DNA from: Carboxylicivirga longa
Lineage (GTDB): Bacteria; Bacteroidota; Bacteroidia; Bacteroidales; Marinilabiliaceae
Assembly (NCBI RefSeq): GCF_050589825.1
Contig: NZ_JBNGOZ010000024.1
Location: 4,747 to 68,746, forward strand
Reading direction: 5' to 3'
DNA: 64,000 bases
In this document: in pieces, positions 1 to 9,228 of the stretch
Numbering within the stretch: the first letter of the stretch is position 1
Layout of the letters: the number at the start of each line of letters is the position of its first letter
Made by a program: the position numbers and the translations under genes
Notes under the pieces: model-generated
Database searches by the model: none
The model's input: the letters and a program-made list of their open reading frames with translations, nothing else
Told to the model about the DNA's origin: nothing

Positions 1-1559
1 TTAGCATCGGCATTGTTCCAGGCATAGGTCAACGATTTTCCGGGATACTCAATTCGTTTTTGTCCATTTACATAGTCAGGTGCCGGCACACCGGTCACTT
101 CCAATATGGTTGGTACCAGATCGGTGACGTTCTGAAATTGTCGGCGCCACTCGCCTTTAGCTTTAATGGCTTTAGGGTAGCGGATGGCTGTTGCCGACAT
201 GGTGCCCCCAAAGTGTGAAGCCATTTGTTTCGTCCACTGGAATGGGGTAGATGAGGCATAGGCCCAGGCTACCGAATAGTGGTTGGCCATGTGCGGTCCG
301 CCCCAGGCTTCCAGTCCACCGAATTCTTCCAATTTTTCCAGTTGCTGCTCCATGGTCAATGGCGGAAATCCATTTTGCATCAGCAGTTCAGAAAATGTTC
401 CTGTGGGGCTTCCTTCTGCCGTGCAGCCATTGTCAGCTGTCAGGTAAATGACGAGGGTGTTGTCTAATTCACCCATTTTTTCAATATGGTCCACCACACG
501 GCCCACATGGTGATCAACATGCTCTAAGAAAGCTGCATTAACCTCCATCTGCCGGGCCAGATATGCTTTACCTTCTTCGTTAAAAGAGTCCCATTCGGGA
601 ATCGACTCCGGCCATTCCACCATCTCAGCATCTTGGGGTACCAGTCCCAGTTTTTTTTGGCGTTCCAGTTGTTGTGCCCGGTAAGCGTGCCATCCCTCAT
701 CGAACTGGCCTTTGTACTTATCGCGCCACTCCTTAGGTACTTGTATGGGGGCATGCACAGCGCCTGGTGTGTAGTACATAAAGAAGGGGGCATCGCGCAA
801 GCCTTTCCAGTTGTCCAGCCACTTAATAGCTTGGTCAGCCATGCCGTGAGACAGGTGGAAGGTGGAGCCATCCACATTGGTCTTGGGCGTTTCAATAGCC
901 GTGGTATTTTCATACAATAAGGGGTGAAACTGGTTGGTTTCGCCACCCAGGAAGCCCCAGAAATACTCAAAGCCCCAGATACCTGTTGGCCAGCTTTCGA
1001 ACGGACCGGCCGGTGAGGCTTCCTCCATAGGGGTATTGTGCCATTTACCGAATGCGGCTGTGGCATAACCATTGTCGGTTAAAATTTTGGCGATGGAGGG
1101 TGTAGTGTAATCAATTTGTGAGTTATAGCCCGGATAACCAGTCGCAAACTCAGAAATAATGCCGGTACCAATTTGATGAATATTATAACCCGTTAGTAGT
1201 GAGCCACGCGTGGGGGAACAAACGGCAGCGACAGACATATGGGTATAACGTATGCCTTCGTCACCAATGCGGTCGAAAGTGGGGGTCTTCATCACGCCTC
1301 CATAAGATGATGCATTGGAATAGCCGGCATCATCCAGCATAACAATCAATACGTTGGGTGCCCCTTTGGGTGCCTGGGGCTGCCCAATAAAGTCCGGGGT
1401 GGATTCGGCCAGTGTTTTACCTTGCACACCCTTCCACTCTTTTTTAGGGTAGGGGATAGCGTTGCCAGCCTCTTGTGAGGTGTTTTTTTGAGCTTGTGCG
1501 CAGGATAGCATGGTGAAGACCATCATTAATCCTGTGATAAATAATAATGTGTTTTTCAT
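1..1559 (-). CDS. Formylglycine-dependent sulfatase (arylsulfatase), 3' end outside window
   Basis: Hydrolyses sulfate esters; the substrate cannot be told from sequence, though polysaccharide or aryl sulfates are usual. About 519 codons are visible, read from the ATG at 1559; the stop lies beyond the window start. Residues 1-20 form a lipoprotein-like signal ending in LSC, so the enzyme is probably periplasmic or surface-attached. The metal-binding pair DD is at about 76-77. The formylglycine signature C-S-P-T-R begins at Cys114, so maturation by a sulfatase-modifying enzyme is expected. GKWH at about 171-174 supplies further active-site residues. The N-terminal pattern PKGAPNVLIVMLDD resembles arylsulfatases of the large S1_4-like group; that subfamily call is inference. 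It lies 31 nt downstream of an outer-membrane barrel gene on the same strand and is likely the last visible gene of that operon. Confidence 0.93.
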   Translation of the reverse strand, partial: MKNTLLFITGLMMVFTMLSCAQAQKNTSQEAGNAIPYPKKEWKGVQGKTLAESTPDFIGQPQAPKGAPNVLIVMLDDAGYSNASSYGGVMKTPTFDRIGDEGIRYTHMSVAAVCSPTRGSLLTGYNIHQIGTGIISEFATGYPGYNSQIDYTTPSIAKILTDNGYATAAFGKWHNTPMEEASPAGPFESWPTGIWGFEYFWGFLGGETNQFHPLLYENTTAIETPKTNVDGSTFHLSHGMADQAIKWLDNWKGLRDAPFFMYYTPGAVHAPIQVPKEWRDKYKGQFDEGWHAYRAQQLERQKKLGLVPQDAEMVEWPESIPEWDSFNEEGKAYLARQMEVNAAFLEHVDHHVGRVVDHIEKMGELDNTLVIYLTADNGCTAEGSPTGTFSELLMQNGFPPLTMEQQLEKLEEFGGLEAWGGPHMANHYSVAWAYASSTPFQWTKQMASHFGGTMSATAIRYPKAIKAKGEWRRQFQNVTDLVPTILEVTGVPAPDYVNGQKRIEYPGKSLTYAWNNADA

Positions 1560-1590
1560 GTTTTATCGGTTAAGTATGAGTAAATAAATA

Positions 1591-2763
1591 CTAAAAAGCT
1601 TCGTTAAAATTAAAATAGAACCCGGTGGTCTCCCGGCCAATACCCACATCAATGCGCAGGTTCATGCGGGGTTGCACTTCCAGGCGGTAACCTACTCCGA
1701 AATTAGGCAACCATTTGGCTTGCTGGTTGTAATCAGCCGATTGTTCAAAATCAAAGATGGTGCCCGAGCCAATCCATCCTACCATCCCACTTTTACTTGG
1801 GGTGCCATCGGTCTTTATAAATTTATGTCGGTATTCGGCTAAAAAATAAAACAGGCTCTTATCGCGGTAACGGCCCCAGGTATAGCCTCTTAAATCCATT
1901 GGTGTGCCCAGTTGGGACATTTCGCCATACGGCACCTCTCCAAAGGTAAACCGGCCTTTAAGTTGCCAGGCAATGGTGCGTCCTTTGGTGTGATTCACGG
2001 CCTGGTATTGCCGGTAGTCGAGGATGTATTGCTGGTAATTATTATCGCTGCCCCAGCTGCGGCTGTAGAAGGCGGCAATGGCATTCAGGTACATGCCTTC
2101 GTAGGCGTTAACCGGTACATCCCGACTGTCATAAATAAATTCGGGACCAAAACCAAAATTAAAAGGTCGCTCGTTGTACCTGCTATAGTTCTCATCTTGC
2201 CGGATTAAGTCGGTTTCTTCGCTTCCCTGCGTATAATTGGCATCAATGAATAGACCAGTGTATACGTCCTCCTTTACTTGAAAAAGCACGTCTGTTTTAA
2301 ACTGAAACCAATTGCGAAAATACTTAGTGGTTGAATCGGATTGCAGCGTTGAATAGGCTTTTTGATAGCCAATTCCCCAATAATGGTCGGGCATGGTCTT
2401 GTACCAGAAGTCCCCATTGATGCGCAGTTTATCATGGTTCCAGTAGGTGGTGGGCCGAAGGTTGAAGGTCATGGCTCCGGTTGTACTCACGGCCATCATA
2501 AAAGGCATGCTGGAGCGTGGTAAATTAAGGTTGGTTTTACTGTTTCGCCAGCTGAGAATACCTCCGGCGCCCAGGGTTAATTGCAATTCGGGCGTGTAGC
2601 CCGGCCCTGCCAAAGGGGTAATCAGCAATTTGCCGGATTCGATGCGTTCCTGCTTTTTGAGCTGTCGCAGTGCTTTTTTAGAGGAGAGTGAATCACTTTG
2701 TGCAAAGCAGCTCAAGGTGAAAGTAATTACAATGGTTGAAAGTATGGTTTTGAGCTGTATCAT
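1591..2763 (-). CDS. Omp85/BamA-TamA-like outer-membrane barrel protein
   Basis: A 390-residue protein with a signal peptide at about 1-21, ending in CFAQ. The rest is rich in alternating aromatic and polar beta strands and ends in an aromatic-rich terminus (FYFNFNEAF). The segment LGTPMDLRGYTWGRYRD resembles the conserved LRGY-(G)RYRD region of the Omp85 surface-antigen barrel. No POTRA repeats are apparent, so this is a short barrel-only member rather than BamA itself. The start codon overlaps the stop of the upstream gene as TAATG, which implies translational coupling. Its position between another barrel protein and a sulfatase suggests a role in moving or docking a substrate at the outer membrane; that is inference. 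Confidence 0.75.
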   Translation of the reverse strand: MIQLKTILSTIVITFTLSCFAQSDSLSSKKALRQLKKQERIESGKLLITPLAGPGYTPELQLTLGAGGILSWRNSKTNLNLPRSSMPFMMAVSTTGAMTFNLRPTTYWNHDKLRINGDFWYKTMPDHYWGIGYQKAYSTLQSDSTTKYFRNWFQFKTDVLFQVKEDVYTGLFIDANYTQGSEETDLIRQDENYSRYNERPFNFGFGPEFIYDSRDVPVNAYEGMYLNAIAAFYSRSWGSDNNYQQYILDYRQYQAVNHTKGRTIAWQLKGRFTFGEVPYGEMSQLGTPMDLRGYTWGRYRDKSLFYFLAEYRHKFIKTDGTPSKSGMVGWIGSGTIFDFEQSADYNQQAKWLPNFGVGYRLEVQPRMNLRIDVGIGRETTGFYFNFNEAF

Positions 2764-3836
2764 TACTCGTTTGTTTGCTTGGAGAACCAGTTTTTACCAC
2801 GTATGCCAAAACGGTAGTTGAGAGAGAAGAGGCCGGCCGTGCGATCCCCGAAAAATTGAGCTTCGGCACGCAGCTGCCAGCGGTAATTAATTTGCCACTG
2901 GGCCCCCACCAGCATGTTCCATGGGTTTTCAATTTTTTTATTAAACGAGTAGCGGATGTACGCATCGTCAATATTTTCGCCCAGTTGCGTTAAGCCATCG
3001 TTCAGTTTGGTATAAGGTAGGTAGTATTTTAGTTTATCAGCAGGAGTCAGGTCATCGTACCAGCTGTTGAGTTCATGCTGCATTTCAATAATTTTAGCCG
3101 GTGCATTGGGTGCCAGTTCCAGTGCGCCAATGGAACCGTCAGTTTCGCCATTGAAATGGCTGTACATGGCTCCCGTCCAGATGGAAATATTCATTTCGGG
3201 CTTTTTTTTAAATCTAAATACCGGTCCTGTGCGTAAGCCGCTTATCAGTACTTTTGCCGGATCGTCTAATCTGGGGTTATAGTTATAGGTGCGATTTACA
3301 TCCAGTGAAGCGAATAATGGCCCAACGGCTCCGGCAACCATGGCTCCGTAACCTATATAGGTACCGCTCACCTCGGTGGTTACACTAAGCGGGAAGGGTT
3401 CCTGAAGGTTTACATTGATGTCAGCTTTTTTTGTTTGGCCAACAATGCCATACACATTCAGGAAGGGTAATACCCAGGCATCCACCCGCATATTAAAGGT
3501 GCTGGTTTGTGCTTTGATATCATCAAATACAATGAGGTCGCTCACGTCAATCATGTTGGGTGCTGAGCCCGAATACTTGCCAAACCCAAGGGCTATATCA
3601 CTAATCGATAGTTGCTGTTCGCCCACCAGTGCGTTGAACATGATGCCCACGGGAAAGGGAAGCCGAATATTGGCCTGATGTACTTTATCTCCCAGAATGG
3701 GTAGGATAAAAGGATAGCTGCGCTGGAAATAGGCCGAGTCCTTTTTGCTAAAAACGGTTGGTGCATTTTGGGCCTTTGCCTCGGCGCTTAAAATGGCTAT
3801 CAAAAGCAAAAATAACACAGATACTCTCATGGTCAA
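2763..3836 (-). CDS. Outer-membrane protein of unknown function, probable beta barrel
   Basis: A 357-residue protein with a cleavable signal peptide (about 1-22, SAEAKAQ) and amphipathic beta-strand character throughout. It ends in a barrel-like stretch (AGLFSLNYRFGIRGKNWF). I do not recognise the family. It is the first gene of an apparent three-gene unit and shares the TAATG overlap with the Omp85-like gene downstream. Outer-membrane location is inferred from the signal peptide, strand pattern and neighbour. No clear promoter was seen in the 170 nt separating it from the TetR gene. Confidence 0.6.
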   Translation of the reverse strand: MTMRVSVLFLLLIAILSAEAKAQNAPTVFSKKDSAYFQRSYPFILPILGDKVHQANIRLPFPVGIMFNALVGEQQLSISDIALGFGKYSGSAPNMIDVSDLIVFDDIKAQTSTFNMRVDAWVLPFLNVYGIVGQTKKADINVNLQEPFPLSVTTEVSGTYIGYGAMVAGAVGPLFASLDVNRTYNYNPRLDDPAKVLISGLRTGPVFRFKKKPEMNISIWTGAMYSHFNGETDGSIGALELAPNAPAKIIEMQHELNSWYDDLTPADKLKYYLPYTKLNDGLTQLGENIDDAYIRYSFNKKIENPWNMLVGAQWQINYRWQLRAEAQFFGDRTAGLFSLNYRFGIRGKNWFSKQTNE

Positions 3837-4006
3837 TTTGGTTTAAGTTAGTCAATACTATCCTTAATCAAAGCAGCTGCTTATCTGAATGGCGAACTGA
3901 ACAAGGTTATAAACAAATGTACCTAATAGACCTTAGAGAAACTTAGACAGGGGTGTCAGGTTTTTGGTTAATCAACTGGTAGTGAATTCGAAAAAATAAA
4001 TTATTT

Positions 4007-4651
4007 TTATTCGCTCGTGGTAGAGCATGCTGCAGTGGTAGTATAAATACTGCATAAGCCCAAGGTGTTTTCCATGATCTCAGTGGCCAGGTTTATCATG
4101 GATTCCACAGAGAGCTGAGAGGTATTTAAGCGGATATACCACACATCAGTTAGTATCTTGTAAAATTGTATGATTTCCATATCGGGTTTATCCGTTTCAA
4201 AATGTGCTTTAATTAACGGCAGCAGTAACCGGATAGATGTTTCGTTTGTATCGCTGTATAAGTGGTAATAGGTTTCTATCTCGCAATGCCTGAATAGCTG
4301 CTGATGAAATAAAACACTGGTTTTGTAGCGATACATGATTCTGTATAAATCAGGAATCAGGGTTGTGACTTCTTTCCTCAGTGTATTGTGATATGAGTTA
4401 ATCTGATATTCGTGGTGCTTAAGCAGGGCTGTTAGCAGATGGTCTTTGTCATCGAAATGATAATAGAAGGTGGCGCGGGGGAGCTGTGTCTTCTCAGCCA
4501 GGGCTTTCAGGCTAAAGTCAGGGCCGTATTCAGCAAAGGCCCGGTAGCCGGCTTCCAGCCATTTATTGTGTGTATTTCTGCTTTTCACGAGTAGGTTTGT
4601 TTGGTTACCACTAAGATAAAACAGAAATACGACAAATGTGCTGTTATTCAC
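4007..4651 (-). CDS. TetR/AcrR-family transcriptional regulator
   Basis: A DNA-binding repressor-type protein. The helix-turn-helix lies at about residues 46-66, where SLKALAEKTQLPRATFYYHF is the typical TetR recognition region followed by D-x-x-D-H-L. The remaining ~140 residues are helical, as expected for a ligand-binding and dimerisation domain, and carry no recognisable ligand motif. The first ~21 residues are hydrophobic and unlike the family; a GTG at 4588 (VKSRNTHNK) is a plausible true start and would give about 193 residues. It lies upstream of, and on the same strand as, the barrel/sulfatase operon 170 nt away, so it may regulate that unit; this is inference from position only. Confidence 0.85.
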   Translation of the reverse strand: MNNSTFVVFLFYLSGNQTNLLVKSRNTHNKWLEAGYRAFAEYGPDFSLKALAEKTQLPRATFYYHFDDKDHLLTALLKHHEYQINSYHNTLRKEVTTLIPDLYRIMYRYKTSVLFHQQLFRHCEIETYYHLYSDTNETSIRLLLPLIKAHFETDKPDMEIIQFYKILTDVWYIRLNTSQLSVESMINLATEIMENTLGLCSIYTTTAACSTTSE

Positions 4652-4740
4652 TAAAGTTTAGAGAAGAGGATGAAAAAATGATAATTAATAGCGATTGCAG
4701 GCTACGGATTGCATCTCATAGGGTTTGGGAGTTAATGCAC

Positions 4741-4786
4741 AGGCTCGCATCTTGATTGTTATACGTGTTATCAAAGCTGCGATCCT
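4741..4786. repeat. Dispersed hairpin family 1, copy 1 (GGATCGCATCTT type)
   Basis: Imperfect inverted repeat. The left arm AGGCTCGCATCTTGAT is at 4741-4756 and the right arm ATCAAAGCTGCGATCCT at 4770-4786. Its right arm shares AAGCTGCGATCC with the copy at 55896-55937, and the left-arm core CGCATCTT recurs in both other copies. The rest of this gap (4652-4859) is a low-complexity run of TGCAC/ATGAAC-like words with no gene. Confidence 0.7.
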
Positions 4787-4859
4787 TTTGTGCACTATGC
4801 ACCGAGTACTTTGCACTAAGATCGGACTTATGACTATGAACTTCGAGCTCCGACTTAAA

Positions 4860-7724
4860 TTACTTCTTCAACTCCTCCCTCAGGTACTTTGCCGTATAGC
4901 TTTTCTTGTTTTTAGCCACCTGTTCGGGTGTACCGGCACACAAGAGTTTTCCACCAAATCGTCCACCATCCGGACCAATGTCAATTACATGGTCGGCTAC
5001 CTTAATTACATCCAGGTTGTGTTCAATCACCACCACGGTATTGCCTTTAGCCACCAAGCGGTGCAGCACATCCAGCAGTACCCGTATGTCCTCAAAATGG
5101 AGGCCGGTGGTTGGCTCATCCAATATGTACATGGTTTGGCCGGTATCGCGTTTGGCCAGTTCGGCTGCCAGCTTCACGCGCTGACTTTCGCCCCCCGACA
5201 GAGTGGTGGATGGCTGCCCCAGGGTGATGTAGCCCAGTCCCACATCCTGCAGCGTTTTTAGTATTTTCGATAGCTTGGGGATGTGTTGGAAAAACTCAAC
5301 CGACTGGTTGATGGTCATGTCTAGCACGTCGCTGATGGATTTGCCTTTATAGCGTACCTCGCAGGTTTCGCGGTTGTAACGGCGACCTCCACAGTCGGGG
5401 CACTCCACCATCACATCGGGCAAAAAGTTCATCTCAATCACCTGTACGCCGCCACCCTTGCAGGTTTCGCAGCGCCCGCCTGCCACGTTAAAGGAGAAAC
5501 GGCCGGGTTTGTAGGCGCGTATTTTCGATTCGGGCAGTTCGGCAAACAGTTTTCTTATCTCATCAAATATCTTGGTGTAGGTGGCCGGGTTCGATCGCGG
5601 GGTGCGACCCAGCGGTTTTTGGTCTACATCCACCACTTTATCCAGATGCTCGAGGCCTTCTACCGATTGAAAGGGTAGCGGATCCTTTACCGCCTTGTAA
5701 AAATGCTGGTTGAGAATGGGGTAGAGGGTTTCGTTGATGAGGGTGGATTTGCCACTGCCCGAAACGCCGGTTACACAGATTAGTTTACCCAGCGGGAAAT
5801 CCACATTCACTTTCTGCAGGTTATGGCCACTGGCTCCTTTTATGCTTAGTACTTTTCCGTTGCCTTTACGGCGTTCTTCAGGAATTGCAATCTTTTTTTT
5901 GCCCGTCAGGTAGTCGGCGGTTAGGGAGTTGCTCTGCAGAATTTGCATGGGTGTGCCCTGTGCCACTACTTCGCCACCATGGCGTCCGGCATGCGGGCCC
6001 ATATCCACCACGAAGTCGGCCGCCATCATCATGTCATGGTCGTGCTCCACCACCAGCACACTGTTCCCCGTATCGCGCAGCTGACACAGCGAGTTAATCA
6101 GGCGGTGGTTATCGCGCTGATGCAGGCCAATGCTGGGTTCATCCAGTATATAGAGTACATTCACCAGCTGCGACCCAATTTGTGTGGCCAAACGAATGCG
6201 CTGACTTTCACCGCCGGATAGCGTCATGGCACTGCGGTTGAGCGACAGGTACTCCAAGCCCACATTCATAAGGAAACCCAGGCGGTTGCGTATCTCTTTC
6301 AGCACTTCGTAGCCGATGGTTTTTTGCTTCTCGGTCATGCGATCTTCCAGCCCCTGAAACCATTCGTACAGCAGTCCCAGATCCATCTCGGCCAGTTCGG
6401 CAATATTTTTATTGTCTATCTTAAAATGCAGGGCTTCCTTGTTGAGGCGTTGACCACCGCATTCGGTACATTGTGTATTTTTAATAAACTGGTTGGCCCA
6501 TTTGCGAGCCTTCATAGAGGTGTCGTTATCCTGTTGATCAAGAATGTACTTAATAACACCCTCGAAGCTTAAATAATAGTTGGAGGATGAGCCGAGGGGG
6601 GTATTCTTAAGTGTTAAGGTTTCGCTTGAGCCATGCAGTATGGTGTCCATGGCTTCGTCGGGTATATTTTTAATGGCGGTATTCAATGTGAAACCATACT
6701 TTTCAGCAATGGCCTCTATCTGCCAGAAAATAAGATTGTTTTTGTATTTACCCAAGGGTGTTATTCCCCCTTTTTTAATGGTCAGGTTGGCATCGGGTAC
6801 TATCTTATCAAAGTCCACTTCATCCACCGTGCCCAGTCCTTTACATTTAGGGCAGGCTCCCTGTGGTGAGTTGAAGGAGAAGGAGTGAGGAGCTGGCTCG
6901 TTATAAGACAGGCCGGTTGAGGGGCACATCAGCTGACGGCTGTAAAAACGCTGTTCATCCGTGTCCTTATCAATCAGCATCATAATGCCTTTGCCTTGCT
7001 GCATGGCCAGTCCTATACTTTCTTTCAGGCGTTTAATGTCTTTTTTCGCCACGGCAACACGATCCACTACCACTTCAATAAAGTGCGTTTTGTAGCGATC
7101 CAGCTTCATGCCGTGTACCACCTCTTTTATTTCACCGTTCACACGCACATGCAGAAAACCTTTTTTTCGTATCTGCTCAAACAGCTCTTTGTAATGGCCT
7201 TTACGTCCTTTTACCAGTGGAGCGGCGATATAAACCTTGCGACCCTCAAACTGCTCCAGTATGAAGTGGAGGATTTGATCATCGGTGTATTTCACCATTT
7301 TTTCACCCGTTTTATAGGAGTAGGCTTCTCCTGCACGTGCGAAGAATAGGCGCAGGAAGTCATATATTTCGGTGATGGTACCCACTGTAGAGCGTGGGTT
7401 TTTGCCCGTTGTTTTTTGCTCGATGGCGATGACGGGGCTCAGTCCAGTTATTTTATCCACATCGGGCCGCTCCATGTTGCCTAAAAACTGCCGGGCATAG
7501 GCCGAGAAGGTTTCGATGTATCGCCGTTGTCCCTCCGCATAAATGGTGTCAAATGCCAGCGATGATTTACCACTGCCACTCAGGCCGGTAACTACTACCA
7601 ACTTATTGCGGGGAATGGTAATATCAATGTTTTGCAGATTGTGCACGCGTGCGCCATAGACATCAATTTGTGCCGTCTCATCTATTGTATCCGGAGTAAC
7701 TGTATTTGCTTCTTTCACTTTCAT
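4860..7724 (-). CDS. uvrA: Excinuclease ABC subunit A
   Basis: Damage-recognition ATPase of nucleotide excision repair, working with UvrB and UvrC. It has two ABC ATPase modules: Walker A GLSGSGKSS near residue 50 and GVSGSGKST near 640. Both ABC signatures LSGGESQR are present. There are two zinc-finger regions, one with CPKCKGLG and one with CETCKGGG...CPDCGGRRY. The length of 954 residues is normal for the family. The reading frame stays open to 7742, but that codon lies inside the TATATTTG promoter element at 7740-7747. The ATG at 7724 (MKVKEANT) is therefore the likely start. It is transcribed alone. Confidence 0.97.
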   Translation of the reverse strand: MKVKEANTVTPDTIDETAQIDVYGARVHNLQNIDITIPRNKLVVVTGLSGSGKSSLAFDTIYAEGQRRYIETFSAYARQFLGNMERPDVDKITGLSPVIAIEQKTTGKNPRSTVGTITEIYDFLRLFFARAGEAYSYKTGEKMVKYTDDQILHFILEQFEGRKVYIAAPLVKGRKGHYKELFEQIRKKGFLHVRVNGEIKEVVHGMKLDRYKTHFIEVVVDRVAVAKKDIKRLKESIGLAMQQGKGIMMLIDKDTDEQRFYSRQLMCPSTGLSYNEPAPHSFSFNSPQGACPKCKGLGTVDEVDFDKIVPDANLTIKKGGITPLGKYKNNLIFWQIEAIAEKYGFTLNTAIKNIPDEAMDTILHGSSETLTLKNTPLGSSSNYYLSFEGVIKYILDQQDNDTSMKARKWANQFIKNTQCTECGGQRLNKEALHFKIDNKNIAELAEMDLGLLYEWFQGLEDRMTEKQKTIGYEVLKEIRNRLGFLMNVGLEYLSLNRSAMTLSGGESQRIRLATQIGSQLVNVLYILDEPSIGLHQRDNHRLINSLCQLRDTGNSVLVVEHDHDMMMAADFVVDMGPHAGRHGGEVVAQGTPMQILQSNSLTADYLTGKKKIAIPEERRKGNGKVLSIKGASGHNLQKVNVDFPLGKLICVTGVSGSGKSTLINETLYPILNQHFYKAVKDPLPFQSVEGLEHLDKVVDVDQKPLGRTPRSNPATYTKIFDEIRKLFAELPESKIRAYKPGRFSFNVAGGRCETCKGGGVQVIEMNFLPDVMVECPDCGGRRYNRETCEVRYKGKSISDVLDMTINQSVEFFQHIPKLSKILKTLQDVGLGYITLGQPSTTLSGGESQRVKLAAELAKRDTGQTMYILDEPTTGLHFEDIRVLLDVLHRLVAKGNTVVVIEHNLDVIKVADHVIDIGPDGGRFGGKLLCAGTPEQVAKNKKSYTAKYLREELKK

Positions 7725-7739
7725 CACCTTATGAACACA

Positions 7740-7747
7740 CAAATATA
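7740..7747 (-). promoter_or_regulatory. -7 promoter element of uvrA
   Basis: TATATTTG on the minus strand matches the Bacteroidota TANNTTTG consensus. No good -33 TTG was seen at the usual distance. The element sits about 15 nt before the ATG at 7724 and rules out the longer uvrA start at 7742. Confidence 0.6.
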
Positions 7748-7838
7748 GTCATTAGTTCGGAGGGGAGGGAATGATGAGAGTTCCAAAGATTTCAATGCTG
7801 AGGGAGTAGGTGTGAAGCCAGGACTGCGTGTTAAGTGA

Positions 7839-7885
7839 AAGGATCGCATCTTCATTTGCTAGACTGTTAGGAAGATGCGATCCTT
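7839..7885. repeat. Dispersed hairpin family 1, copy 2 (perfect 15-bp arms)
   Basis: AAGGATCGCATCTTC (7839-7853) and GAAGATGCGATCCTT (7871-7885) are exact reverse complements separated by 17 nt. It lies in the gap between the lytic transglycosylase stop and the uvrA promoter. No T-run follows on the minus strand, so it is not a standard Rho-independent terminator. Confidence 0.8.
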
Positions 7886-7973
7886 GATAATAAGTTGATG
7901 ATCAGGGTATACATATGCTTTGATAAATACCGGACAAGTAAATGGCTGCCTGCGATTAATCATCGGTCATTGG

Positions 7974-8960
7974 CTATTTTCCTGCTGTGCTATCTGCTTC
8001 TGCTTTCACTGATTTATTCAGGTGTTGTGCCGAGCTTTTGGGCAGTTTGATAGTGTAGGTTTTCTTATGAGTGTTACTCAGGTAAGCCTCACGCAACCAT
8101 GGGTTCATGTTTTTCAATTCCTTGTAGTTGGTGCCGTGATCAAGGGCAAAATCAGCAAAATTTTTAACCCCTTCTTTAATTTCTATTTCGATTGTTTCGA
8201 TGGCCGGGTAACGATCGGCCTGCTTTACAAAGAAACCATAATCTTCGGCATGACTAAGAATTTCTTTAATGGCCAGGATACGATAGACATAACGGCCTGT
8301 TTCTTCGCCCAGCAGTAGGTCGTAGTAGGAGTTTACTTTTTGGCGGCTTAGCTGACGATTGATACCCGAACGGCCGGCATTATATGCAGCGGCCGAGAGG
8401 GTCCAGCTACCATAGTGATCATGCATTTTTTTGAGGTATTTGCAGGCCGCCTCTGTCGATTTCTCGATGTGATAGCGTTCATCCACCTCACCATTCACTT
8501 CCAGTCCATATTCGCGCGCTGTAGCACGCATAAATTGCCACAAGCCCACTGCTCCTGCAGGTGATTTGGCACGCGGCATAAAACTGCTCTCAATCAGTGA
8601 AAGATATTTAAAGTCGTCGGGTACGCCCTGCTCGGCCAATATGGGCTCGATGATGGGGAAATAACGGTTGGCACGTTTGATAAATAATATGGTTTGCGAC
8701 TGCCAGTAGGTGTTTACCAGCAACTCGCGATCGAAGCTTTCTTTTACATCGGTGCGCATGATGGGCACTTCCTCACCGGCAAAATTCATCGTGCCGGGTA
8801 TGTCGAGCGATGAAATGGCATAGGTACTTTCAAGGGGGCGGGCTGCCTCTTTGTTGAGCGGTGCCGGATCCGATGATTGTATAAATAGTTGTGAAACCAA
8901 GGTTACTGCAATTATTGCAAGTGAAACCGATAGTAGTTTTGTGTAAATGTTTGTTTTCAT
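7974..8960 (-). CDS. Lytic murein transglycosylase (MltD/SLT-like), membrane anchored
   Basis: Cleaves peptidoglycan glycan strands without hydrolysis. An N-terminal hydrophobic segment (LLSVSLAIIAVTLVSQLF) acts as signal or anchor. The SLT domain is central: the catalytic glutamate is in LIESSF, followed by SPAGAVGLWQFM, a Y-x-x-x-x-N-G-E region and AAAYNAGRSG, all typical of the MltD-like family. The C-terminal ~90 residues (LDHGTNYKELKNMNPWLR) look like a LysM-like segment. The frame is open to 8996, but that start overlaps the -7 promoter element; the ATG at 8960, preceded by AAAGAGG, is the likely start (328 residues). Confidence 0.92.
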   Translation of the reverse strand: MKTNIYTKLLSVSLAIIAVTLVSQLFIQSSDPAPLNKEAARPLESTYAISSLDIPGTMNFAGEEVPIMRTDVKESFDRELLVNTYWQSQTILFIKRANRYFPIIEPILAEQGVPDDFKYLSLIESSFMPRAKSPAGAVGLWQFMRATAREYGLEVNGEVDERYHIEKSTEAACKYLKKMHDHYGSWTLSAAAYNAGRSGINRQLSRQKVNSYYDLLLGEETGRYVYRILAIKEILSHAEDYGFFVKQADRYPAIETIEIEIKEGVKNFADFALDHGTNYKELKNMNPWLREAYLSNTHKKTYTIKLPKSSAQHLNKSVKAEADSTAGK

Positions 8961-8993
8961 AGCCTCTTTCATTACCCACTTTTCTAAGGACAC

Positions 8994-9023
8994 CAAAATT
9001 AATTTTTCAGTTTAGGAAACCAA
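8994..9023 (-). promoter_or_regulatory. -33/-7 promoter of the lytic transglycosylase gene
   Basis: On the minus strand TTG (9021-9023), a 19-nt spacer and TAATTTTG (8994-9001) form a full Bacteroidota promoter. The predicted transcript starts near 8987, about 25 nt before the ATG at 8960. Confidence 0.75.
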
Positions 9024-9170
9024 AAAACGTGCCGCATTAGTTATTCTGTCTCATCCTTTTTTTATTGTGTCTAAACACCTGTTTTTGCACGCTAAGCGGC
9101 AGGAATTAAGTTCTTAGACACACGCTTTTTAGTACTACGCGAAGTAAGTGAAAATGTTTGCATCTTAAGC

Positions 9171-9200
9171 TAAAAAAGGAGAAGTCTTTCGACTTCTCCT
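9171..9200 (-). terminator. Rho-independent terminator of the rnf operon
   Basis: On the minus strand AGGAGAAGTC, loop GAAA and GACTTCTCCT form a perfect 10-bp stem (9077 offset not involved; arms at 9177-9186 and 9191-9200), followed by a run of six T. It lies 28 nt past the rnfA stop. Confidence 0.9.
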
Positions 9201-9228
9201 CTATCTAAATATTATTTCCTTATGAATT

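Noticed and set aside
524..1072. 182-codon open frame inside the first 1.5 kb
   Set aside because: It lies in another frame of the sulfatase gene, whose own frame has the C-S-P-T-R motif and a signal peptide.
3837..3850. Shared TTTGGTTTAAGTT word upstream of two outer-membrane protein genes (also at 25965-25977)
   Set aside because: Only two occurrences, AT-rich and short; it could be chance.
7839..7885. Rho-independent terminator of the lytic transglycosylase gene
   Set aside because: The stem is long and perfect but the loop is 17 nt and no T-run follows; the same hairpin occurs elsewhere away from gene ends, so it is listed as a repeat.
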